Shown in pieces: positions 40,377-51,434 of a stretch of DNA of 64,000 bases. The notes beneath the pieces were generated by a model. That model was given only the letters and a program-made list of their open reading frames with translations. It did no database searches and was not told the origin of the DNA. The stretch lies in NCBI GenBank assembly GCA_039105265.1, contig JAPFFF010000012.1, positions 3,782,001-3,846,000 of the forward strand, given 5' to 3'. Made by a program: the position numbers and the translations under genes. The stretch is from Tritrichomonas musculus. Its lineage: Eukaryota > Parabasalia > Tritrichomonadida > Tritrichomonadidae. How positions within the stretch are numbered: position 1 is the first letter of the stretch; every line of letters starts with the position of its first letter.

Positions 40377-41449
40377 CCCTGGTTGCTGTATCATTATTTA
40401 TATCAACTTCTTATTTTTTATCAAAATGATGATTCTGAAAAGAATAAATACGAAGAAAAAAATTCGCAATCATTTACAGAATACATATATAACGATAAAT
40501 TGCTATCGCTTCCGATAAGTATTTTGCATCGAATTCTAACCAAATCGCGAGATTATAATCAAAATTTGTCAGAAGATGTAATTTTAATTTTTTATTCAAA
40601 TGTCTTCGAAAATACGGGCGAGAAGCCTCTGTTTTATTTGATAACATAAACTTTACAACTGTTAGTTCGAAAAATATGAATGTATTGATGACAGATTTTT
40701 CAAATGTTTTTGATTTTCACTTCATCAATCCACTTTTTATGAGGACAATTTATGACCAGCAAAACGAAATCATCAAAAAATTGGACGAAATCAAGAAGCA
40801 ACAAGAAGAAGAAATATCTCGAATTAAAAAAGAGAAAGAGAAGCTCAGAAGCATGATTGTTGAGAAAGACGACATTGTGAATTTAATTCATGATGAAATG
40901 ACGAGATATCTTCACTATCGTTTATTTCAATTTGATGGAAATAACGAACATTCATTCACTGGAATCCCGCGTTATTTGACAAGGATCTGGAACGGTAATA
41001 TTGAAGAAAAAGGATTCATAAAGATAACTTCTTCATCAATTCAAAATAATCATTATCAAATTAAAACAATCGTCGATTTCGACGATAAATCACATTATTT
41101 CGCAACAGCAAACGAGAGGAATTCTTGGATTAAGTTTGACTTTAAATCACACTCAATTAGGCCAACTTTTTATTCATTGAGATTCAGGCATGACTTTAAA
41201 TACCAGAACCTTCAAAAGTGGGTCCTCGAGGGATCAAATACAGATGGAAATGAATGGAAAATATTGGACTCAAGAAACAATGTGAAGCGTCTGGATGGAC
41301 TCAGTTTACAAAATATTTTTGAGGTTCTCAATGGTTCCGAATCTAAAGAAAGTTTTAGATATATTATAATAAGACACGCAGGACCTAATCATAACGGTGA
41401 TAACGTCTTCGTTTTGTCAGCAATTGAATTTTTTGGTTACTTATATTAA
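40368..41449 (+). pseudogene. BTB-like/F5-8C gene, truncated and frameshifted
   Basis: Two open stretches (40368-40649 and 40676-41449) are parts of one gene of the same family as the intact one at 27012. The first encodes the helical region (SLPISILHRILTKSRDY). Near 40630-40640 the frame changes; the second frame is already open just before its first ATG and encodes the rest, a coiled coil (QNEIIKKLDEIKKQQEEE) and a C-terminal F5/8C domain (NERNSWIKFDFKSH, WVLEGSNTDGNEW, LSAIEFFGYLY). The N-terminal BTB-like part is missing. The single shift could be decay or a sequencing error, but the lost 5' end favours a pseudogene. Confidence 0.75.
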
Positions 41450-42120
41450 TTAAATATTTTTTTTATTCAAAACATATTTTTACAATTGCATTCAATTTCA
41501 AAGGCGGTTTTCATTCAAAAAAATCATTAATGTTATTACAAAATTCCATGAAAATTCAAGCACAGTTTCCAAGTACGCACTTTTTTATTTATAAAAATTT
41601 AAAATTCCCCTTTAACCTTAACCTTTTCAACTTTTTTTCGGATTACTTTAATACTCATATGAATGAAATTCAACCTGAACAAAGTGATTTTATAAAAACA
41701 TCTTTTTATATTATTTTATTGGGTTGAAATGTTATGTATTTATGTTATGTATTAATTATTATATTTATTATTATATTTATATACTTATATACTTATTTTA
41801 ATATATATAATATTTATTATATATGAAGATATTTGATTTTTAAAAGAGTGTAAATTATCCATATAATTTAAAATTTATTGAAAATTGAGTGGAATTTTTT
41901 ATAGTTTTTTAATAATTGTGAAATTTATTTTGAAATTGAGATAGAATAAAATAATTCTTTTAAAAAGTTATGAAAACAATTAATTTTAAAAATAATTATT
42001 ATATTTATTATTATATTTATATACTTATATACTTATATACTTATTTTAATATATATAATACTTATTATATATGAAGATATTTGATTTTTAAAAGAGTGTA
42101 AAATATCAATAAAATATTTA
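41450..42120. repeat. Two more copies of the AT-rich kinase-flank module
   Basis: No gene is present. A block starting ttattatatttattattata and ending tttttaaaagagtgtaaa occurs at 41755-41854 and again at 41994-42104. After the first copy, 41859-41980 nearly repeats 43556-43685 (tgaaaattgag ... tagttttttaataattgtg). These are pieces of the same flank that precedes the TKL kinase. Confidence 0.7.
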
Positions 42121-43406
42121 AGGGTGTACTGCTGTAAAATATATAAACCTTTCAAAATACAAAAATCTTATAGAAAATAAATTCAATGGTGGCTTTTTCG
42201 GAAAAAGTTTAGGTCAATTTGCACATTTTTTCTCCTAAACGATCAAGACGAATGTCCAATTTAATACGTTATTGTTGAAAATAAATTCAATGGTTGCTCT
42301 TTCGGAAAAAGTTTAGATAGTTTAGAAATTAAATATTTTTATGATTGAAATATTTTTTTTATAATTTTGGTCTTAGTTTTATGTTATTTATTTCATTTTT
42401 ACAGGAAGGAAATAATTTCACAAAAAAACTGAATAAAATAATTTTTTCAGAAAAAGTTGAAATATATGAACAATTTTTAATAATAGATTAAATTAATTTA
42501 AATTTATTTTATTCAGTAAACATTTATTTTTATATATTTATCTCTATTTATTATTTTATTTATAACTATATATTATTTAAATATTGTTACATGTTAAATA
42601 TTATATGCATCAATAAATATTATCACAATTAAAAAAACCAAAAATTATATATTGAATTGATCTTTCAAATATTCTCAAATAGAAAAAATATTTTTAAACT
42701 TTTTCATAAATTATTTTTTTTATTATAATAAGATTATATCTATCTTTCTATGATTTATTTATATAATATTATTCTATTTATATATCTATAATATAAATAT
42801 ATAAATATATTCTTAAAAATCATTTGATAATATTTTTCCTAGTAAAGTTTTTAACATAAAAAAAATTAAATATATTTTTTTTAATTTTAAAAGAATTAAT
42901 ATTGCAGTAAATATTTCCTTAAATAATTTAATATTGAAATTTATATAATATAAAATTTATATTAACACAGATAAATGAATAATATATGCAATTAATATTA
43001 TTAATAAGAAGGTTTATATACGATATAAAATCATAATGTCTTTCACAAAAAGTTATATAATTCTGATAATAAAATAAATATCATAAAAAGTTTTATATTA
43101 TTATTACTTTTTGTATCTCATGAAATATTAGAAAAATATTAAATATATATTTAAATATAAATTAATAAATGAATATAAATATATATATATTTAAAAATAA
43201 GTTATATAATCTTTTTATAAAGAGATTTTCTTAATAATTATTTTGAAAATCAGATTTTTTTGAGATCTAAATATAAAAATAATTACTATTATATTTATTT
43301 ATTTATTGTATTGTATTTAAAATAAAATTTATATTTTAAAAATTAATAATTGTTGCTTTTGAGAAAGCTCATTGAATTTTTTCTTCAGAATTATCAAGTA
43401 CACCCT
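42121..43406. mobile_element. 1,286-bp non-autonomous element with TA target site
   Basis: AGGGTGTACT at 42121-42130 and its exact reverse complement AGTACACCCT at 43397-43406 are each flanked by TA; with the flanking bases the inverted match is 14 bp. The inside is extremely AT-rich and has no open frame. It splits a flank block that is continuous in the copies near 39470 and 41880. A 38-bp piece (ataaattcaatgg ... cggaaaaagttta) occurs twice inside, near 42178 and 42280. A Tc1/mariner-type relative is likely from the TA duplication. Confidence 0.65.
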
Positions 43407-43997
43407 TAAAAGGTATTGAAAATTGAGCGAAATTTGTTATATTTTTATATTTTTATATTTATATATTCATATACTTATTTCAATATATACAATATATATA
43501 ATATTTATTATATATTAGGTTATTGGATTTTTAAAAAAGGGTAAAATATCCATATATAAATTATATATAATTTAAAATTTTTTGAAAATTGAGGGGATTT
43601 TTTTATAGTTTTTTAATAATTGTGAAATTTATTTTGAAATTGAGATAGAATAAAATAATTCTTTTAAAAAGTTATGAAAACAATGAATAATAAAAATAAT
43701 TATACTTTATATAATAATCAAAAATATACATTATTTGATTTGATTTATAACTTTATTATAAATAATGAAACAATTTTTGTTACCATATTTGCTTTTATTT
43801 CATATTTTTGTAAAAACTTTTGTAATTTTTTCATGATAAATAGATTCTGTTTTTATTTTTGATATTTTATACATAAACATATAATAAAAAATAACAAAAT
43901 AATTTTAATTTTTCTAAAATTGTCAAGATAATAATTCATTTTATTTTTGAAGGAAAGGTTAAAAAAATTGGCCTCTTTAATTATTTATTTTATTAAA

Positions 43998-45263
43998 ATG
44001 GAACTCGAAGATGCGTTCTTTGATACCTCAGACTACGAACTTACCGGCACCAAGCTTGGCGAAGGTGCTTTTGGGAAAGTCTACCTTGTGAAAAACAATG
44101 AAGATGACCAACTCTATGCGGCGAAGATAATTAATATCCAAGGCGACTACTCAGGAAAAGAGCAAATGAAGCTTATACGTGAAACAGCGATTCTCCACAA
44201 GCTTGACCACCCAGCAATTGTCAAATTTTACGGAATCAACTTCCACGATTTTGATGATCCGTCACAGCTTGCGCCGACGATTCTCACGGAGTACCTCGCA
44301 AAAGGATCGTTCAAAGATGTCCTCAAGAAGGCCGAGTGCGGCCTTGCTGACCATGACTGGAGTGCGACGAAGAAGCACATCTGCCTGCTTGGAATCGCTG
44401 ACGCGATGCGCTACCTGCACGCGAAGGGAATTCTGCACCGCGACCTCAAGCCAGAAAACATCCTCATCGACGGCGACTACAGGCCTCGCGTTGCAGACTT
44501 CGGTCTCTCTCGATGCTTCTCGCAGGCGCTGTCAAGATCTGTTCAATTGTCGATGACAGGAAAAATCGGGACACCCCTCTACATGGCCCCAGAACTTTTT
44601 GAAGACGAGGGCCACTTCAGCACAGGCATCGATGTCTATGCATTTGCGATCCTGGCGTACGAAATTGTGTCAGGCCAAGAACCTTACAAAGAGAAAGGAA
44701 AGTCGATCACAATGGCGAATCTTGTCAGGAAGGTCCTCGCTGGCCAGAGGCCAAAATTTGTTGATGGCATCACTGAGCCGATGTGGGAGCTGATAACTCG
44801 ATGCTGGAGCAAGGACCCTAACGAGCGCCCTCCATTCAAAGAGATATTCCAGGAACTGTCAACAAACTTTTCACTTTTTGACGAAGACGTAGACGAAGAT
44901 GAAATCAGAGACTACCTGGATTATCTTGCTGATGAAAATAAGGAGGAAACTGTTGCAAGCACAAGCGAAAGAAAAGAAGATTTTGTTTCTAAATACGATC
45001 AGTTAGTCAAAAAGCAAGAGAAAGACAAAAAGATATATTCAGAAATGTTGATAAAACTTATTGGTAGACAAGACGACATTACTGATTTATATTTCCCTTC
45101 AATTAAAGGAAACATATTGCATGTTGCATGTAAATCAGGAAATCTTGAACTTGTGAAGTACATCATATCACTTAACAAGATTGATATCACATCAAAAACT
45201 ATTTTTATTTATTTTTCACGCAATTTCAATCATCATCAATTAATGGTATTTCAATCATCATAA
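43998..45263 (+). CDS. TKL-type protein kinase with one ankyrin repeat
   Basis: The 421-residue protein begins at ATG 43998. Its kinase domain spans residues 10-295: GEGAFGKVYL near 21, the AAKI lysine near 43, HRDLKPENIL near 147, DFGLS near 167, MAPELF near 196, and ELITRCWSKDPNERP at the end. All catalytic residues are present, so it should phosphorylate Ser/Thr. An acidic linker and one ankyrin repeat (NILHVACKSGNLELVKYIIS) follow, then a short hydrophobic tail and a stop inside the first unit of the tandem ankyrin array. The kinase part is markedly GC-rich (about half G+C) while flanks are mostly A/T. A possible initiator TCATTTTATT lies at 43936. The gene was probably longer before its ankyrin part broke up. 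Confidence 0.88.
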   Translation: MELEDAFFDTSDYELTGTKLGEGAFGKVYLVKNNEDDQLYAAKIINIQGDYSGKEQMKLIRETAILHKLDHPAIVKFYGINFHDFDDPSQLAPTILTEYLAKGSFKDVLKKAECGLADHDWSATKKHICLLGIADAMRYLHAKGILHRDLKPENILIDGDYRPRVADFGLSRCFSQALSRSVQLSMTGKIGTPLYMAPELFEDEGHFSTGIDVYAFAILAYEIVSGQEPYKEKGKSITMANLVRKVLAGQRPKFVDGITEPMWELITRCWSKDPNERPPFKEIFQELSTNFSLFDEDVDEDEIRDYLDYLADENKEETVASTSERKEDFVSKYDQLVKKQEKDKKIYSEMLIKLIGRQDDITDLYFPSIKGNILHVACKSGNLELVKYIISLNKIDITSKTIFIYFSRNFNHHQLMVFQSS

Positions 45264-47565
45264 ATATTCATGAAATTCAAAATAATAATATTTATTATAC
45301 GATATTACATTTTGCATGTAAATCAGGAAATCTTGAACTTGTGAAATACATCATATCACTTAACAAGATTGATATCACATCAAAAACTATTTTTATTTAT
45401 TTTTCATTGGATTTCAATCATCATCAATTTATTACATTTCAATCATCATAAATATTCATGAAATTCAAAATAATAATATTTTTGAAACGATATTACATTT
45501 TGCATGTAAATCAGGAAATCTTGAACTTGTGAAATACATCATATCACTTAACAAGATTGATATCACATCAAAAACTATTTTTATTTATTTTTCACAAAAT
45601 TTCAATCATCATCAATTTATTACATTTCAATCATCATAAATATTCATGAAATTCAAAAATAAAAATATTTTTGAAACGATATTACATTTTGCATGTAAAT
45701 CAGGAAATCTTGAACTTGTGAAATACATCATATCACTTAACAAGATTGATATCACATCAAAAACTATTTTTATTTATTTTTCATGATATTTCAATCATCA
45801 TCAATTTATTCCATTTCAATCATCATAAATATTCATGGAATTCAAAAATAAAAATATTTTTGAAACGATATTACATTTTGCATGTAAATCAGGAAATCTT
45901 GAACTTGTGAAATACATCATATCACTTAACAAGATTGATATCACATCAAAAACTATTTTTATTTATTTTTCACAAAATTTCAATCATCATCAATTTATTA
46001 CATTTCAATCATCATAAATATTCATGAAATTCAAAAATAAAAATATTTTTGAAACGATATTACATTTTGCATGTGAATCAGGAAATCTTGAACTTGTGAA
46101 ATACATCATATCACTTAACAAGATTGATATCACATCAAAAACTATTTTTATTTATTTTTCATTGGATTTCAATCATCATCAATTTATTACATTTCAATCA
46201 TCATAAATATTCATGAAATTCAAAATAATAATATTTATTATACGATATTACATTTTGCATGTAAATCAGGAAATCTTGAACTTGTGAAATACATCATATC
46301 ACTTAACAAGATTGATATCACACCAAAAACTATTTTTATTTATTTTTCATTGGATTTCAATCATCATCAATTTATTACATTTCAATCATCATAAATATTC
46401 ATGAAATTCAAAATAATAATATTTATTATACGATATTACATTTTGCATGTAAATCAGGAAATCTTGAACTTGTGAAATACATCATATCACTTAACAAGAT
46501 TGATATCACATCAAAAACTATTTTTATTTATTTTTCACAAAATTTCAATCATCATCAATTTATAACATTTCAATCATCATAAATATTCATGAAATTCAAA
46601 ATAATAATATTTATTATACGATATTACATTTTGCATGTGAATCAGGAAATCTTGAACTTGTGAAATACATCATATCACTTAACAAGATTGATATCACATC
46701 AAAAACTATTTTTATTTATTTTTCATGATATTTCAATCATCATCAATTTATTCCATTTCAATCATCATAAATATTCATGGAATTCAAAAATAAAAATATT
46801 TTTGAAACGATATTACATTTTGCATGTAAATCAGGAAATCTTGAACTTGTGAAATACATCATATCACTTAACAAGATTGATATCACATCAAAAACTATTT
46901 TTATTTATTTTTCACAAAATTTCAATCATCATCAATTTATAACATTTCAATCATCATCAATTTATTACATTTCAATCATCATAAATATTCATGAAATTCA
47001 AAAATAAAAATATTTTTGAAACGATATTACATTTTGCATGTGAATCAGGAAATCTTGAACTTGTGAAATACATCATATCACTTAACAAGATTGATATCAC
47101 ATCAAAAACTATTTTTATTTATTTTTCACAAAATTTCAATCATCATCAATTAATGGTATTTCAATCTTCATAAATATTCATGAAATTCAAAATAATAATA
47201 TTTATTATACGATATTACATTTTGCATGTGAATCAGGAAATCTTGAACTTGTGAAATACATCATATCACTTAACAAGATTGATATCACATCAAAAACTAT
47301 TTTTATTTATTTTTCACGCAATTTCAATCATCATCAATTTATAGCATTTCAATCATCATAAATATTCATGAAATTCAAAAATAAAAATATTTTTGAAACG
47401 ATATTACATTTTGCATGTAAATCAGGAAATCTTGAACTTGTGAAATACATCATATCACTTAACAAGATTGATATCACATCAAAAACTATTTTTATTTATT
47501 TTTCACAAAATTTCAATCATCATCAATTTATAACATTTCAATCATCATAAATATTCATGAAATTT
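45105..47565 (+). repeat. 13 tandem 188/189-bp ankyrin-coding units, each with a stop
   Basis: The motif gcatgtaaatcagg recurs at 45126, 45314, 45502, 45691, 45880, 46069, 46257, 46445, 46633, 46822, 47036, 47224 and 47413: spacings of 188 or 189 bp, and once 214. Each unit encodes one ankyrin repeat (ILHFACKSGNLELVKYIISL) and then a tail ending in FQSS and a TAA. Two versions of the inter-repeat piece exist (aataataatatttattatacg, 188 bp; aaaaataaaaatatttttgaa, 189 bp). Units are nearly identical, so the array spread or was homogenised recently. After it, 47570-47660 encodes an ankyrin-type end (KTAIEISEDYGFSNIARFL) and a stop. Confidence 0.9.
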
Positions 47566-47660
47566 TTACTTTATATGATTTTTAAAACAGCCATTGAAAT
47601 CTCAGAAGATTATGGATTTAGTAATATTGCTCGGTTTCTGACTAAACAATTTAAAAAATG

Positions 47661-48349
47661 ATTCAGTATTAAAAATTTCATTTTCTACTGGTTTAAGAAT
47701 TTTGACAAACAGTTAACATATTATAAAATGACGTAAATAATGATAAATTAACTTTTTTGAATAAAAACAATATTCAATTCTATTAATATTAATTCCAGAT
47801 CAAATACCACGTGGTAAAATTGAATTACGATCACTTATTATTTCTGAATTTTTGAATGGGTTATTTGTTTCCTTCAAGAAGTAAATTCATCGATAATCTT
47901 TTTATGTTACCAAATTTTTACCGATTCTTACCCAGCCGCGGGGTCTCGTCTCGGCTTTGCTTCGCTCAGCCTCGCTCGACGCCCCCTAGGCGGTATGTAG
48001 TCTCTGTAAAAATTATGTAAAAATATAAAGAGATTTGTTTTTTCAATTATTTTATTTAGATTATTTTTTCTGAATGATTTCCACTTTTTGAAGGTTCTTC
48101 AGAAAAGACTAACTATACTTTAGTTGATCCCTTTTAGTTTTTTTTTCTCCCACATTTGCTTAAAAAACCATATTTTAAATGGTTAACTAAACCTAGTATA
48201 TTTTTTCTATTCAATTCTTGCTATTTTTCATTCAAATTCTTGAAATTTCAGTATTCAATTTTCAATAAAAAAATTTCAAGAAATTGAAGGAAAAATAGCA
48301 AGAAATCAAATTCTTGAAATTTTTCAACTTTTTTAAATTATAATTGTTA
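47661..48349. other. Spacer with a short GC-rich island
   Basis: There is no gene. The stretch 47933-47993 is GC-rich (ccgcggggtctcgtctcgg ... gacgccccctaggcgg) within otherwise AT-rich DNA. I do not recognise it. Confidence 0.5.
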
Positions 48350-48551
48350 AGGTACAAATATAGTACGTTATAAATTGAGAGAAGAACGTTATATATTTGA
48401 GACTCTTGCTCTATTGAAAAAGTTTTATTTTGAATGAGTGTCAGATTTGAAATTCTGAACTTTATTTTTTTTTTTTTTATATAACATGTCTTTTAGTTTT
48501 TATAAAGTGCCAAAAAATATTGCGGTTTCTAAACGTACTAGATTTGTACCT
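48350..48551. mobile_element. 202-bp MITE with 21-bp inverted ends
   Basis: AGGTACAAATATAGTACGTT at the left and its reverse complement at the right (one mismatch) are flanked by TA on both sides, and the flanking bases extend the symmetry to TTAA. The interior is AT-rich and non-coding. The structure is that of a small Tc1/mariner-type MITE. It sits among ankyrin-gene remnants. Confidence 0.8.
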
Positions 48552-48610
48552 TAACCAAAATAAAATTGGTAATATTATGATATTTTACTGAAATATTTGA
48601 TGAATTTTTT

Positions 48611-48805
48611 AATTAATTTGGATAATGTTGAAACAATTAAGATTTTTGTGTCACTTCCAATTTTTCCAATTTTTCAGCCAATTTTGAAATGTTATTTTAC
48701 TCATCACTTTTAACAAATGAACTTAAATTCCTATTTAGATTACATTTATATATTTTTGGATGTGATAATAAAAGCTTAATTGTTTCAACATTATCCAAAT
48801 TAATT
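48611..48805. repeat. 31-bp perfect inverted repeat
   Basis: The left arm at 48611-48641 (aattaatttggataatgttg...) is the exact reverse complement of 48775-48805. The right arm lies in an ankyrin gene remnant on the minus strand, so the left arm is probably an inverted copy of that remnant. Confidence 0.85.
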
Positions 48806-48960
48806 AATTAATTAATTGCTGCGTCCAATGCTGTCCTTTCATTATCATTTTTTGCATTTACATCAATATCTGGCCTTGATAATAATAATTTAACTATTTC
48901 TGGACAACATAATACCAAATTTAATATAAAATTAACCGCTGCTTTTTAGATTTACCTATT
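48690..48960 (-). pseudogene. Ankyrin-repeat gene remnant
   Basis: The minus strand from about 48935 reads PEIVKLLLSRPDIDVNAKND, then ERTALDAAIN, two typical trichomonad ankyrin repeats, then a stop; a frame change allows NVETIKLLLSHP further on. No start or complete gene is present. It is a short decayed piece. Confidence 0.65.
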
Positions 48961-49271
48961 TAATATATGAAAATATATAATTCATAATATTTTTTTTTTT
49001 ACTAAATATTTTTAATTTCAATCTTTATGTCATAAAAATTCATCAACAATTGTGGCTCATTATTTATCTCATTCATTAATATAATGTATTTGCTTGCTCC
49101 ATAATTTAAAAAATTGAATTTGAAAGAATAAAATTTTTTCATATTCAAAAAGTTTTAGTCATATTGAAATAAAATCTCATTTTACAAATTGATTCAATTA
49201 TTTAAATCGATTATATTTTTTTTTCAATGTTTATTTAGGATATTCTAAGGTTTACACTTCTTATCTTGTTA
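48961..49271. other. AT-rich intergenic DNA
   Basis: No gene, repeat or clear promoter motif is visible upstream of the coiled-coil gene. Confidence 0.5.
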
Positions 49272-51371
49272 ATGAATTCAAAATTAAAAGAGAATAGAAA
49301 TAAAAATCATTTTTTAAAAGAAATGACCCAGCATGAAAGCAGTGTAATTTACGATAAATTACAAAATCAAATTGTAGAATTAAATGAATATGCACACAAC
49401 GAAATTACCAAAATATATAATTTTTTAAATCAAAAGATACTAATTTCAATCCAAAGCAATGCCGAATCTATAATTGAAATGAATAATAGATTAGATAATG
49501 TGGATGGCCAACACTCAAGATCACCTGATTTTAACAATGAATTGTGTAAGATTAAACATGAACTCAAACTACTCAAAAATCAAGTCAGTGAAACAAACTC
49601 AAAAACGAATCTAATACTGGAAACAAAAGTTGCAGAAAATTCTGAACAAATAACAAAAATGTCAAAAATGATTGATTTGAAATCAGATGTGTTATTAACA
49701 AATGATATCGAATTTTTGAAATCAGAAATGAAGCAACTCAAAGATCGTTTGAATTCAACTGACTTTATAAATGCACAATCAAGAGATGCAATTGTGGCTC
49801 CGATAGCCGAATTAAATGCAAGTCAAATCAAGAATGAACAATCTGATAATAATCTTCTTCAAGCTGAAAATAAGAAAATTAAGACAGATTTCAGATTATT
49901 CAAATCACAAATCAAAAAGATTATTTCAAAAGCTCTAAGTGATGATAACCAAATAGAAACAACTACGACATTCACGGCCAATACACAAATTAAAACAGAA
50001 AATGTTGAATCAAATCTTAAATTGGCTGATACCAAAGAAAAAAAAGATGATGAATATCAAATCAAGAAAGATAACCAAATTTCAACTATAAAATCAGTTG
50101 AAATAAAAAATAACAACGATTTCAATAGATTGGCTGATAAACTTCTTCTTGAAAATGAAAGAATGACAAATGATATTAATTATCTCAAATTTGAAATCCG
50201 ATCTCTCAAAGAAGAAAGAAATAACGAAGAGCCAGAAACAGCACAAATTGTTATTCCAGGAGATTTTGTTCAACAAATAAATGATGCCAAATCACAATCG
50301 TTAGAAGCCAAAACTAAAACAAACGAGCTCAAACAAAAAGTTGAACAATTGAAGAATGACTTTAATAATCTCAAGACAGATTTCACCAATTTCTCTGAAA
50401 AAATGAAAAATGATACAAATTTATCTTCGATTGCAAACGAAGAAATCATTGAAATGAAAGATTGCTCAAAAGATTCACAATATAAAGTCATGGAAGCTAC
50501 TTTTAAAGCTAACGATGCACAATCAAATGCAATAGAAGCAATTAACACATCAATGACAGCCGAATGCGTTGCAAATGACGCCTCTTTCAAAGCAACCGAG
50601 GCTGAATTCAAAGCAACTTCAGCAATTGAGAAAGCCAACCGAATCATTTCAGATAATGATAAAATGCATGTTGACATTAGATGCCTTAAATACGAAGTTA
50701 AAAAGTTACGTGCTCGTGTTACTGAGCTTGAACAAGAAAATTCTTCTGAGTCGACAGATGTTGAACTTCCTGATGAACTCATTGAGCAATTAGATTCATT
50801 CAAATCTGATATTAAACATCTTAAATCACAAGTGAAAAAATTGAAAGCAAATCAATGTTCTGGCAACAATTCAACTCAAATGGCAATCACTGATTCAGAC
50901 AGTTCATCTGATAAATCAGATAGCATACAAAACCAATCATCTAAAGGAAGCGATTCTAAATCTAAAATAAATAACTCAGACTCTAAAATTTTGGAGTCCC
51001 AAAGTGAAAATAAAGCTTTAAGGAATGACTTACAAGCACTAAAATCTGATATTGAAAAAGTTAAACAGTTAATTACTTCAGAAGATTTCGTTTCAAAGAT
51101 TAAAAATGCACAGATGCAATCTTCTCGAGCTTATGAAAAGGCATCAAAAACTCACAAAGACATTTCTGAGTTCGAGCTTCAATTAAATGAAGCAATAACT
51201 AAGGCTAAAGAAGTAAATGAAAAAGTCGAAAAACTATTAGTTGATAATGAGCAAATAAAGAACGATTTTTACTTCATGAAGATTGACTTGATGAAAATGA
51301 AAGAAAATTTCTCAGATATTGAATTAAAAGTTAATAAGAAAGATTCAAAAAAGAGGAAAAATAATGTATAA
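49272..51371 (+). CDS. Long coiled-coil protein, 699 aa
   Basis: ATG at 49272 gives 699 residues. Nearly the whole protein is predicted coiled coil by eye: heptads of Leu/Ile with many Lys, Glu, Gln and Asn, for example VAENSEQITKMSKMIDLKSD, and a recurring LK-E(M/V)K(Q/K)L motif spaced about every 75-130 residues (FLKSEMKQLKDRL, YLKFEIRSLKEE, CLKYEVKKLRARV, HLKSQVKKLKANQ). A Ser/Asp-rich, less ordered stretch lies near residues 540-580. The C-terminus is strongly basic (KKDSKKRKNNV). No membrane segment or enzyme motif is present. It may be a cytoskeletal or scaffold protein; trichomonads have many of these. I do not recognise the family. Confidence 0.7.
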   Translation: MNSKLKENRNKNHFLKEMTQHESSVIYDKLQNQIVELNEYAHNEITKIYNFLNQKILISIQSNAESIIEMNNRLDNVDGQHSRSPDFNNELCKIKHELKLLKNQVSETNSKTNLILETKVAENSEQITKMSKMIDLKSDVLLTNDIEFLKSEMKQLKDRLNSTDFINAQSRDAIVAPIAELNASQIKNEQSDNNLLQAENKKIKTDFRLFKSQIKKIISKALSDDNQIETTTTFTANTQIKTENVESNLKLADTKEKKDDEYQIKKDNQISTIKSVEIKNNNDFNRLADKLLLENERMTNDINYLKFEIRSLKEERNNEEPETAQIVIPGDFVQQINDAKSQSLEAKTKTNELKQKVEQLKNDFNNLKTDFTNFSEKMKNDTNLSSIANEEIIEMKDCSKDSQYKVMEATFKANDAQSNAIEAINTSMTAECVANDASFKATEAEFKATSAIEKANRIISDNDKMHVDIRCLKYEVKKLRARVTELEQENSSESTDVELPDELIEQLDSFKSDIKHLKSQVKKLKANQCSGNNSTQMAITDSDSSSDKSDSIQNQSSKGSDSKSKINNSDSKILESQSENKALRNDLQALKSDIEKVKQLITSEDFVSKIKNAQMQSSRAYEKASKTHKDISEFELQLNEAITKAKEVNEKVEKLLVDNEQIKNDFYFMKIDLMKMKENFSDIELKVNKKDSKKRKNNV

Positions 51372-51434
51372 TTAATTTTATGATAAATTCCTTATTGTTG
51401 ATATTAATAAATTTGAATTTATGTAAAATAAATA

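Noticed and set aside
44179-44556. Ser/Arg/Thr-rich frame inside the kinase gene
   Set aside because: A shadow frame caused by the GC-rich codons of the real kinase.
45105-47565. A spliced ankyrin gene with introns between repeats
   Set aside because: I found no trichomonad-type 5' or branch/3' splice motifs in the inter-repeat segments; left as a point to test with RNA.
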